Shown here: positions 56,560 through 64,000 of the stretch, one piece after another
How positions within the stretch are numbered: position 1 is the first letter of the stretch
Layout of the letters: the number at the start of each line of letters is the position of its first letter
Assembly (NCBI RefSeq): GCF_001654845.1
Contig: NZ_LXES01000040.1
Location: forward strand, 1-64,000
Length of the DNA stretch: 64,000 nucleotides
Reading direction: 5' to 3'
DNA from: Enterobacter soli ATCC BAA-2102
GTDB taxonomy: Bacteria; Pseudomonadota; Gammaproteobacteria; Enterobacterales; Enterobacteriaceae
Notes under the pieces: model-generated
The model's database searches: none
What the model was told of the DNA's origin: nothing
Seen by the model: only the letters and a program-made list of their open reading frames with translations
Program-made: the position numbers and the translations under genes

Positions 56560-57578
56560 AGAAAATGTTGCGCTTTATCCTGCTCCTGGTTGTTGTGCTG
56601 GTAGTTGCTGGCGGAGCCGGAGTGTGGAAAGTTCGTCAACTGGCGGACAGTAAGATCCTGATTAAAGAAGAAACCATATTTACCCTTAAAGCAGGAACCG
56701 GACGTCTGGCGCTCGGCGAACAGCTTTATGGCGATAAAGTGATTAACCGTCCACGGGTTTTCCAGTGGCTGCTGCGCGTTGAGCCAGACTTGTCGCATTT
56801 TAAAGCAGGCACGTATCGCCTGATGCCAGGCATGACGGTCAGAGAAATGCTGCAATTACTGGAAAGTGGTAAAGAGGCACAATTCCCGCTGCGCTTTGTT
56901 GAGGGGATGCGCCTGAGTGACTACCTCAAACAGCTGCGAGATGCGCCTTACATCAAACATACCCTGAAAGATGATAGCTACCAGACGGTGGCTGAGTTGC
57001 TCAAATTCGAACACCCTGAATGGGTTGAAGGCTGGTTTTGGCCGGATACCTGGATGTATACCGCCGGGACCACCGATGTTGCCATCCTGAAGCGTGCGCA
57101 CAAAAAAATGGTTACTGCCGTTGATGCCGCCTGGGAAGGGCGTATCGATGGGCTGCCGTATAAAGATAAGAACCAGTTCGTGACCATGGCTTCTATCATC
57201 GAAAAAGAGACCGCGGTTGCCGCGGAGCGTGACCAGGTGGCATCGGTGTTTATCAACCGACTGCGCATCGGGATGCGGCTGCAAACCGATCCTACGGTGA
57301 TTTACGGTATGGGTGAGAATTACACCGGTAAGATATCAAGAAAAGATCTGGAAACGCCGACCGCGTATAATACCTACGTGATTAGCGGATTACCGCCAGG
57401 CCCGATCGCCACACCGAGCGAAGCCTCGCTTAACGCGGCAGCTCATCCGGCAAAAACACCTTATCTCTATTTTGTGGCTGATGGAAAAGGCGGGCATACC
57501 TTTAATACCAATCTTGCCAGCCACAATCGCTCTGTTCAGGACTATCTGAAGGCACTTAAGGAAAAAAATGCGCAGTAA
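56556..57578 (+). CDS. mltG: Endolytic transglycosylase MltG
   Basis: Inner-membrane YceG-family enzyme that cleaves nascent glycan and sets chain length. 340 residues; one N-terminal membrane helix (about 7-25), LysM-like region, and catalytic Glu218 in [29 protein letters not shown] near the C-terminus is conserved. It overlaps both pabC and tmk. Confidence 0.96.
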   Translation: MKKMLRFILLLVVVLVVAGGAGVWKVRQLADSKILIKEETIFTLKAGTGRLALGEQLYGDKVINRPRVFQWLLRVEPDLSHFKAGTYRLMPGMTVREMLQLLESGKEAQFPLRFVEGMRLSDYLKQLRDAPYIKHTLKDDSYQTVAELLKFEHPEWVEGWFWPDTWMYTAGTTDVAILKRAHKKMVTAVDAAWEGRIDGLPYKDKNQFVTMASIIEKETAVAAERDQVASVFINRLRIGMRLQTDPTVIYGMGENYTGKISRKDLETPTAYNTYVISGLPPGPIATPSEASLNAAAHPAKTPYLYFVADGKGGHTFNTNLASHNRSVQDYLKALKEKNAQ

Positions 57579-58209
57579 ATACATTGTTATTGAGGGGCTG
57601 GAAGGCGCAGGAAAAACGACCGCGCGCAATCTGGTGGTGGATACACTCAAAACGCTGGGTATCGGGGAGATGGTGTTCACCCGCGAGCCGGGCGGCACGC
57701 AGCTGGCAGAAAAACTGCGAAGCCTGGTGCTGGATATCAAATCCGTGGGTGACGAAATCATCACCGATAAAGCCGAAGTTCTGATGTTTTATGCCGCTCG
57801 CGTTCAGCTGGTTGAAACCGTTATCAAGCCCGCACTGGCCGAAGGCAAATGGGTGATTGGCGATCGCCATGACCTCTCGACTCAGGCTTATCAGGGCGGC
57901 GGCCGGGGTATCGATCAGACGATGTTAGCCACGCTGCGTGATGCGGTGTTGGGTAACTTCCGCCCAGACCTGACGCTCTATCTGGATGTCACCCCTGAAG
58001 TGGGCCTGAAACGCGCCCGCGCGCGTGGCGAGCTGGATCGCATTGAACAAGAGTCGCTGGATTTCTTCAACCGTACTCGCGCGCGCTATCTTGAGCTTGC
58101 CGGGCAGGACAGTTCCATCCGCACCATTGATGCTACTCAGTCACTCGATGACGTGGCGCGCTCAATTCGTGAAACAGTGACCCAGTGGGTACAGGAGCAG
58201 CAGGCATGA
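57568..58209 (+). CDS. tmk: Thymidylate kinase
   Basis: Phosphorylates dTMP to dTDP. 213 residues. The P-loop GLEGAGKTT (10-18), [12 protein letters not shown] and [16 protein letters not shown] match the E. coli enzyme. It overlaps mltG by 11 bases and holB by four. Confidence 0.96.
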   Translation: MRSKYIVIEGLEGAGKTTARNLVVDTLKTLGIGEMVFTREPGGTQLAEKLRSLVLDIKSVGDEIITDKAEVLMFYAARVQLVETVIKPALAEGKWVIGDRHDLSTQAYQGGGRGIDQTMLATLRDAVLGNFRPDLTLYLDVTPEVGLKRARARGELDRIEQESLDFFNRTRARYLELAGQDSSIRTIDATQSLDDVARSIRETVTQWVQEQQA

Positions 58210-59210
58210 AATGGTATCCATGGTTGCGCCCACACTTTGAGCAGCTGATTAACAGCTATCAGGCCGGTCGGGGGCATCATGCGTTACTGATTCAGGCGTT
58301 GCCGGGCATGGGTGATGACGCGCTGATTTACGCGATCGCCCGTTTTTTGATGTGCCAGCAGCCAGAAGGGCACAAAAGCTGCGGTAAATGCCGGGGCTGC
58401 CAGCTGATGCAGGCTGGCACCCATCCTGACTACTACACCCTTGAGCCAGAAAAAGGCAAAACCACCCTCGGTATTGATGCTGTGCGTGAGGTCAGTGAAA
58501 AACTGTACGAACATGCGCGACTGGGCGGGGCAAAAGTGGTCTGGCTGAAAGATGCGGCGTTACTCACCGAGGCGGCGGCGAACGCTCTGTTGAAAACGCT
58601 TGAAGAGCCCCCGGAGAAGACCTGGTTCTTTATGTCATGTCGTGAACCGGGGCGATTGCTGGCGACATTGCGTAGTCGCTGCCGTCTTCATCACCTCGCT
58701 GTACCGCAAGAAAACTGGGCGTTAAGCTGGCTTGAACGTGAAGTGACGGCGTCACAAGAGGCCGCGCTCACTGCATTGCGCTTATGCAGCGGTGCGCCAG
58801 CGGCAGCGCTGGCTTTGCTGCAACCCGAAAGCTGGTCGCAGCGTGAGGCGCTCTGCCGTGCCGTAGCGTCAGCGCTGGATAGCCGCGACTGGCTGAGCTT
58901 GCTGGCTGTTCTGAACCATGACCAGGCCGCTGAGCGCTTGCACTGGCTGGCGTCAATGCTGCTGGATGCGCTGAAGTGCCAGCAGGGTGCAACACTGCTT
59001 TCCAACGTGGATGTCTGGGGGCTTATCAATACGCTGGCCAACCGTCTGTCGGGCAATATGCTGCGTGCTATCCTTCATGATGTCTGCCAGAGCCGTGAAC
59101 AACTCTTAACGGTAACCGGTCTTAATCGCGAGCTTTTACTAACGGACCAGTTACTGCGTATCGAACATTACCTGCAACCAGGCACACCGCTGCCTGTTTC
59201 CCATCTCTGA
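58206..59210 (+). CDS. holB: DNA polymerase III delta' subunit
   Basis: Clamp-loader subunit, 334 residues as in E. coli. The start [14 protein letters not shown] overlaps the tmk stop. The zinc module is seen ([19 protein letters not shown]), as are AAAN-type sensor residues ([17 protein letters not shown]). The P-loop is degenerate, as expected for the non-ATPase delta' subunit. Confidence 0.96.
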   Translation: MKWYPWLRPHFEQLINSYQAGRGHHALLIQALPGMGDDALIYAIARFLMCQQPEGHKSCGKCRGCQLMQAGTHPDYYTLEPEKGKTTLGIDAVREVSEKLYEHARLGGAKVVWLKDAALLTEAAANALLKTLEEPPEKTWFFMSCREPGRLLATLRSRCRLHHLAVPQENWALSWLEREVTASQEAALTALRLCSGAPAAALALLQPESWSQREALCRAVASALDSRDWLSLLAVLNHDQAAERLHWLASMLLDALKCQQGATLLSNVDVWGLINTLANRLSGNMLRAILHDVCQSREQLLTVTGLNRELLLTDQLLRIEHYLQPGTPLPVSHL

Positions 59211-59220
59211 GAGAGACATT

Positions 59221-60015
59221 ATGTTTTTAGTCGACTCACACTGCCATCTTGATGGCCTGGATTACCAATCACTGCATAAAAACGTGGACGATGTGCTGGC
59301 GAAAGCCGCCGCCCGCGATGTGAAATTCTGCCTGGCGGTGGCAACCACGCTGCCAGGCTATCGCACCATGCGCGAGCTGGTGGGCGTTCGCGATAACGTT
59401 GTATTTTCCTGTGGTGTGCATCCGCTGAATCAGGATGAAGAGTATGACGTTGAAGATTTGCGTCGTCTGGCGGCGGAAGAGGGAGTTGTCGCGATGGGTG
59501 AAACGGGACTGGACTATTTCTATACCCCTGAAACGAAACCCCGCCAGCAGGAATCTTTCCGTAACCACATCCGCATTGGCCGTGAGCTGAACAAGCCGGT
59601 TATCGTGCATACGCGTGATGCGCGGGCCGATACGCTGGCGATCCTCCGGGAAGAAAATGTGACGGATTGCGGTGGCGTACTACACTGTTTCACAGAAGAC
59701 AGAGAAACGGCGGGTAAGCTGCTTGATTTAGGTTTTTATATCTCGTTTTCTGGGATCGTGACGTTTCGTAACGCAGAGCAGCTCCGTGACGCTGCGCGTT
59801 ATGTCCCTCTCGATCGCATTCTGGTGGAAACAGACTCTCCTTATCTGGCACCGGTGCCGCATCGCGGCAAAGAGAATCAACCTGCCATGACGAGAGATGT
59901 GGCTGAGTATATGGCCGTTCTGAAGGGTGTCAGCATTGATGAGCTGGCTCGCGTCACGACGGAAAACTTCGCAAACCTGTTCCACATCGACCCCGCCCGC
60001 CTGCAATCTGTTTGA
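59221..60015 (+). CDS. ycfH: TatD-family metal-dependent hydrolase YcfH
   Basis: Predicted metallo-dependent deoxyribonuclease of the TatD family, 264 residues (E. coli 265). Metal ligands appear in DSHCHLDGL (5-13), GETGLDYF, VIVHTRDA and VETDSPYL. It ends the holB run. Confidence 0.94.
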   Translation: MFLVDSHCHLDGLDYQSLHKNVDDVLAKAAARDVKFCLAVATTLPGYRTMRELVGVRDNVVFSCGVHPLNQDEEYDVEDLRRLAAEEGVVAMGETGLDYFYTPETKPRQQESFRNHIRIGRELNKPVIVHTRDARADTLAILREENVTDCGGVLHCFTEDRETAGKLLDLGFYISFSGIVTFRNAEQLRDAARYVPLDRILVETDSPYLAPVPHRGKENQPAMTRDVAEYMAVLKGVSIDELARVTTENFANLFHIDPARLQSV

Positions 60016-60065
60016 TACACCTGTTTTTTTTAGGCTCGTAATTAATAAATAAAGCGAGTAAAGTT

Positions 60066-60087
60066 CACCGCCTCATTTGGGGCGGTG
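60066..60087 (+). terminator. Hairpin downstream of ycfH
   Basis: Stem CACCGCC/GGCGGTG (60066-60087) lies 51 bases past ycfH without a clear T tract. Possible weak terminator or mRNA 3' protector. Confidence 0.45.
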
Positions 60088-60156
60088 ACGGTGTATTTAG
60101 ACACATCCAGACATGCTTTTTGTAAAAAACTGAAAGTTTTTGGTCCGCCTTGAGCT

Positions 60157-60178
60157 GAAACGTGATAGCCGTCAAACA
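60157..60178 (+). promoter_or_regulatory. CRP site of ptsG
   Basis: AAACGTGATAGCCGTCAAAC matches the CRP site upstream of E. coli ptsG, with half-sites CGTGA and TCAAA six bases apart. Confidence 0.75.
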
Positions 60179-60190
60179 AACTCAGAGGGA

Positions 60191-60217
60191 TTTATTTTAC
60201 TCTGTGTAATAAATAAA
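60191..60217 (+). promoter_or_regulatory. Mlc operator of ptsG
   Basis: TTTATTTTACTCTGTGTAAT followed by AAATAAA forms the AT-rich imperfect palindrome bound by Mlc in E. coli, overlapping the promoter region. Binding here is inferred from the near identity. Confidence 0.75.
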
Positions 60218-60277
60218 GGGCGCTTAGATGTCCTGTCCACGGCGCGGTACTCCCCCCGGGCCAATGCGTGAAAGCGT

Positions 60278-60310
60278 AAAAAAAGCACAAATACTCAGGA
60301 GCACTCTCAA
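60278..60310 (+). promoter_or_regulatory. SgrS pairing region in the ptsG leader
   Basis: AAAGCACAAATACTCAGGAG followed by CACTCTCAATT spans the ribosome site and nearly matches the segment that E. coli ptsG mRNA uses to pair with small RNA SgrS during glucose-phosphate stress. Confidence 0.7.
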
Positions 60311-60312
60311 TT

Positions 60313-61746
60313 ATGTTTAAGAATGCATTTGCTAACCTGCAAAAGGTCGGTAAATCGCTGATGCTGCCAGTATCCGTACTGCCTATCGCAGGTATCCTGC
60401 TGGGTGTCGGTTCTGCTAACTTCAGCTGGCTGCCAGCCGTAGTTTCCCACGTGATGGCCGAAGCAGGCGGCTCTGTTTTTGCTAACATGCCGCTGATCTT
60501 CGCTATCGGTGTTGCTCTGGGCTTCACCAATAACGATGGTGTATCTGCGCTGGCCGCAGTTGTTGCCTACGGCATCATGGTGAAAACCATGGCTGTGGTG
60601 GCACCACTGGTTCTGCATTTACCTGCTGAAGAGATCGCAGCGAAACACCTGGCTGATACCGGTGTTCTCGGCGGGATCATCTCCGGTGCGATTGCAGCGT
60701 ATATGTTCAACCGCTTCTATCGCATCAAGCTGCCTGAGTATCTGGGCTTCTTCGCGGGCAAGCGCTTCGTTCCGATCATTTCTGGTCTGGCAGCGATTTT
60801 CACTGGCGTGATCCTGTCCTTCATCTGGCCACCGATCGGCTCTGCAATCCAGACCTTCTCTCAGTGGGCTGCTTACCAGAACCCGGTTGTGGCATTCGGT
60901 ATCTACGGCTTCATCGAGCGCTGCCTGGTACCATTTGGTCTGCACCACATCTGGAACGTTCCATTCCAGATGCAGATTGGTGAATTCACCAACGCAGCAG
61001 GTCAGGTGTTCCACGGTGATATCCCACGTTACATGGCAGGTGACCCAACTGCGGGCAAACTGTCTGGTGGCTTCCTGTTCAAAATGTACGGCCTGCCGGC
61101 TGCTGCGATTGCAATCTGGCACTCTGCTAAACCAGAGAACCGTGCAAAAGTGGGCGGTATCATGATCTCCGCAGCGTTGACCTCGTTCCTGACCGGTATC
61201 ACCGAGCCGATCGAGTTCTCCTTCATGTTCGTTGCGCCGATCCTGTACATCATTCACGCGGTACTGGCAGGTCTGGCGTTCCCAATCTGTATCCTGCTGG
61301 GTATGCGTGACGGTACGTCCTTCTCTCACGGCCTGATCGACTTTATCGTTCTGTCTGGTAACAGCAGCAAACTGTGGCTGTTCCCAATCGTTGGTGCGTG
61401 CTACGCGGTTGTTTACTACACCATCTTCCGTGTGCTTATCAAAGCACTGGACCTGAAAACTCCAGGTCGTGAAGATGCGTCTGAAGACAGCAAAGCAGCA
61501 GCGACCAGCGAAATGGCTCCGGCTCTGGTTGCAGCGTTCGGCGGCAAAGAAAACATCACTAACCTGGACGCGTGTATCACTCGTCTGCGTGTGAGCGTTG
61601 CTGACGTAGCGAAAGTAGACCAGCCTGGTCTGAAAAAACTTGGCGCAGCGGGCGTTGTTGTTGCAGGTTCCGGTGTTCAGGCAATCTTCGGTACTAAATC
61701 CGATAACCTGAAAACCGAAATGGATGAATACATCCGCAGCAACTAA
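60313..61746 (+). CDS. ptsG: PTS glucose transporter EIICB-Glc
   Basis: Glucose-specific phosphotransferase permease, 477 residues. An N-terminal EIIC membrane domain (about 1-385) carries [11 protein letters not shown] in the sugar-binding region. A linker and a C-terminal EIIB domain follow, with phosphorylated Cys421 in [13 protein letters not shown]. The first 18 residues ([18 protein letters not shown]) match E. coli. Confidence 0.97.
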   Translation: MFKNAFANLQKVGKSLMLPVSVLPIAGILLGVGSANFSWLPAVVSHVMAEAGGSVFANMPLIFAIGVALGFTNNDGVSALAAVVAYGIMVKTMAVVAPLVLHLPAEEIAAKHLADTGVLGGIISGAIAAYMFNRFYRIKLPEYLGFFAGKRFVPIISGLAAIFTGVILSFIWPPIGSAIQTFSQWAAYQNPVVAFGIYGFIERCLVPFGLHHIWNVPFQMQIGEFTNAAGQVFHGDIPRYMAGDPTAGKLSGGFLFKMYGLPAAAIAIWHSAKPENRAKVGGIMISAALTSFLTGITEPIEFSFMFVAPILYIIHAVLAGLAFPICILLGMRDGTSFSHGLIDFIVLSGNSSKLWLFPIVGACYAVVYYTIFRVLIKALDLKTPGREDASEDSKAAATSEMAPALVAAFGGKENITNLDACITRLRVSVADVAKVDQPGLKKLGAAGVVVAGSGVQAIFGTKSDNLKTEMDEYIRSN

Positions 61747-61763
61747 GTTGTGACTGGGGAGAC

Positions 61764-61791
61764 TAAGGCAGCCGATTGGCTGCCTTTTTTA
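61764..61791 (+). terminator. Terminator of ptsG
   Basis: Nine-bp stem AAGGCAGCC/GGCTGCCTT around GATT, followed by Ts. Confidence 0.9.
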
Positions 61792-61829
61792 TTGCTTGTG
61801 CGCCGGGATGCCGGGTGGCAAAGCGGGCA

Positions 61830-61860
61830 CAAAAAAAGGGAGCCATCTGGCTCCCTTTGT
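61830..61860 (-). terminator. Terminator of fhuE
   Basis: On the minus strand stem AAGGGAGCC/GGCTCCCTT around AGAT is followed by a T run, just past the fhuE stop. Confidence 0.88.
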
Positions 61861-61873
61861 TGTTGATACTCTC

Positions 61874-64000
61874 TTAGAAATCGTAGCTCGCGCTCACCGA
61901 GAAGTTAAGCGGCGCACCGTACACGAGATAAGATCCGGCATAGTCGTAGTAATCTTTGTCGAACAGGTTATTCACGTTCGCCTGTACGGCAAAGTCTTTG
62001 GTCACCTGGTAGCGGCTGAACAGATTCACCAGCGCGTAGCTGCCTTGTTCAGCACGGGAACGACCGGCAGGACCGCCATCAACATCCGTCCAGACCTTGT
62101 TTTGCCAGTTAACACCGCCACCCACGGCCAGCTCTGGCAGCATCGGCAACTGATAACGGGTAAAGAGCTTCATGGTGGTTCGCGGCTGGTCAGAGCTTAC
62201 GGCATTCCCGTTCTTATCTTCGGCGATAAAGCGGGTCGCACCAAAGGTTAGCTGCCAGTTATCGGTCAGGGCACCGTTCAGCTCAAACTCAATCCCTTTA
62301 CTCACCACGCCATCCAGTGATTCATAAATCGACTCACCGCTTGGCATATAGGTGTAGGTATTGTTGGCAACGTTATCCTGCTCAATACGGAAGATGGCCA
62401 GAGAGGTAGTCAGGCGGGTGTTAAACCAGTCTGCCTTCACGCCCGCCTCGTAACTTTTACCCGTTGTCGGATCGAGGTAACGGCCATTGGCGTCACGCTT
62501 GTCCTGCGGCTGGAAGATAGAGGTATAGCTGATGTACGTTGACCAGTCTTCGTTGATGTCATAGACCAGGCCCGCGTACGGCGTCACGTCGTCTTTGGTG
62601 CTTTCCAGACGGGTGTCCGGGGAGCCTGCCGGGTTATAGCGAATGTTGTAGTTGGTGTAACGTGCGCCCAGGATCAGGTGCAGCGGATCGGCCAGCGAGA
62701 AGCGGGCAGAGGTATACGCTGAGGACTGACGAATATCGTCCTGGCTGTAGAGCTTCCACGGCGTCCACTGTGGGTCGGCAATATTACCGTTCCAGTTTTT
62801 GAAATCACCCACATCAACCATACCGTAAAGGGTATCCGGCATTGAGTTGTCGTAGTGGTTGCGCTGACGGCTGAAGCTTCCGCCAAACATCATTTCGTGC
62901 TGGCGACCGAAGAGATCGAAATCACCGCGCAGGAAGGCATCCACTGCATCCTGTTTACGCTCGCCCCGGTTCCAGCCGCCGTAACCGACCAGGCCGGATC
63001 CTGTGTCTTTATCCGGGTAGCCGTACATGTACATCAGCTTGGTATCAAAGTTGGTTTCCGCGTGCATCCCGTTGATGTGCGCTTCCCAGCCGTTGTCGAA
63101 ACGTTGGGTCAGGTTGGCGAAAATGCGGGTGTTGTCTTTGTCTGAATACGCCCAGTCTGGCGCAACGGTCTGGCTATGGTTGTAATGCGTTTTGCTGCCG
63201 TCGCTGTACCAGGTTGGCAGGCCGCCCCAGGTAGGATCTTCAGTCTTGCTCTCCTGGTATTCATATCCCAGAGAGAGGGTGGTGCTGTCGGTGACATCGG
63301 CATCCACCACACCGTACAGGAATTTCTTACGGTAGTGATAGTTATCGACAAAGCTGTCGTTGTCCTGATAACCGGTGATCAACCGCCCACGGACTTTACC
63401 GGACTCTACCAGCGGAGCCTGTAAATCGAGCACATAGCGCTGTTTATCCCAGCTGCCATAGCTGGCCGATACGTTGCCCTTGAATTCATTGCTGTCAGCA
63501 TGTTTACGCACCATGTTGACGTAAGCGGCCGGGTTACCCGTGCCGGACATCAGGCCCGTGGCACCACGCACCACTTCAATACGATCGTAAATGGCGGTGT
63601 CGGCCGCCGTATCGCCAAAGTTCCACACTTCACTGATGGAGGTTGGCAGGTCATCGTAGGCATAGTTACTCACGAAGAAACCACGGGAGTAAAATACAGA
63701 GCGGTCGCTGTCCTGAACCTGCGCGGTTACCCCGGTGGTGTTGGTCAATACCTGCCCGATGGATTGCAGATTCTGGTCAGCCATACGTTGCTGGCTGATC
63801 ACACTGACGGATTGCGGAATATCGCGCGGCACTAACAGCAGCTTTGTACCGGTGGTGGTGGTTTTAACGCTGTAATCCTGCTCCTGACCGGCAGACGGAT
63901 CCTGTGCGTTATCAAAACCGCCATCAACAACAACGGTGTCTTCAGTAGACGTGGTAGCGGCGAAACTTACGGTTGGCATCAATGCCATAGCAATGCAGGC
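61874..64000 (-). CDS. fhuE: TonB-dependent ferric siderophore receptor FhuE (5' end outside window)
   Basis: Outer-membrane receptor for ferric coprogen, rhodotorulic acid and ferrioxamine B in E. coli. About 708 codons are visible; the frame stays open to the window edge, where the end of a signal peptide (ALMPTVSFA) is seen. The TonB box is EDTVVV. A plug domain follows (RDIPQSVSVISQQRM; GATGLMSGTGNPAAYVNMVRK), then a 22-strand barrel ending in YDF. Convergent with ptsG as in E. coli. A closely related siderophore specificity cannot be excluded. Confidence 0.93.
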   Translation of the reverse strand, partial: ACIAMALMPTVSFAATTSTEDTVVVDGGFDNAQDPSAGQEQDYSVKTTTTGTKLLLVPRDIPQSVSVISQQRMADQNLQSIGQVLTNTTGVTAQVQDSDRSVFYSRGFFVSNYAYDDLPTSISEVWNFGDTAADTAIYDRIEVVRGATGLMSGTGNPAAYVNMVRKHADSNEFKGNVSASYGSWDKQRYVLDLQAPLVESGKVRGRLITGYQDNDSFVDNYHYRKKFLYGVVDADVTDSTTLSLGYEYQESKTEDPTWGGLPTWYSDGSKTHYNHSQTVAPDWAYSDKDNTRIFANLTQRFDNGWEAHINGMHAETNFDTKLMYMYGYPDKDTGSGLVGYGGWNRGERKQDAVDAFLRGDFDLFGRQHEMMFGGSFSRQRNHYDNSMPDTLYGMVDVGDFKNWNGNIADPQWTPWKLYSQDDIRQSSAYTSARFSLADPLHLILGARYTNYNIRYNPAGSPDTRLESTKDDVTPYAGLVYDINEDWSTYISYTSIFQPQDKRDANGRYLDPTTGKSYEAGVKADWFNTRLTTSLAIFRIEQDNVANNTYTYMPSGESIYESLDGVVSKGIEFELNGALTDNWQLTFGATRFIAEDKNGNAVSSDQPRTTMKLFTRYQLPMLPELAVGGGVNWQNKVWTDVDGGPAGRSRAEQGSYALVNLFSRYQVTKDFAVQANVNNLFDKDYYDYAGSYLVYGAPLNFSVSASYDF

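Overview
The window is a chromosomal core segment of an enterobacterium. Gene content, gene order and protein similarity all track the Escherichia coli region from serX and ghrA through csg, opg, pyrC, flg, rne and fab to ptsG and fhuE. Protein divergence from E. coli and the lineage-specific gaps and insertions fit Enterobacter or a close relative such as Lelliottia or Leclercia. This assignment comes from recalled family sequences, not a search.

Layout. 1-456: a hairpin-rich non-coding stretch and tRNA-Ser(GGA). 688-3602: ghrA, ycdX, ycdY, ycdZ. 3646-8571: the curli locus, with csgDEFG (minus) diverging from csgBAC (plus) around a 757-base control region, then ymdA. 8678-15039: ymdB, opgC, the opgGH glucan operon and lipoprotein gene yceK. 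15048-25885: msyB, mdtG, lpxL, trhO, yceI, yceJ, the tiny yceO, solA, bssS, SOS gene dinI, pyrC, yceB and mdtH. 26122-29957: rimJ, yceH, mviM, murJ. 30017-41580: flgN-flgM-flgA (minus) and flgB to flgL (plus), covering most of the flagellar rod, hook, ring and junction parts. 41658-43914: a divergent MFS transporter/LysR regulator pair that E. coli lacks here. 43963-49282: rne, rluC, yceF. 49423-60015: yceD-rpmF-plsX-fabH-fabD-fabG-acpP-fabF-pabC-mltG-tmk-holB-ycfH. 60313-64000: ptsG and the convergent fhuE, which is cut by the window end.

The genes form several coherent systems: curli secretion and nucleation, osmoregulated periplasmic glucans, flagellar assembly with its FlgM checkpoint, fatty acid initiation and elongation, and PTS glucose uptake. 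Many control elements are legible: a CRP-like site before ycdZ, a LexA box inside the dinI promoter, a PurR box plus the SD-sequestering leader of pyrC, exact sigma-28 promoters before flgM and flgK, the autoregulatory rne leader, and CRP, Mlc and SgrS sites before ptsG.

I found no prophage, insertion sequence, CRISPR array or defence island, and no convincing undescribed system. The most useful leads are the transporter/regulator insertion with its palindromic operator candidate, the local absence of grxB and clsC, a GNRA-capped hairpin before the TTG-started plsX, a GC-richer block inside the curli control region, and the hairpin-rich DNA downstream of serX.
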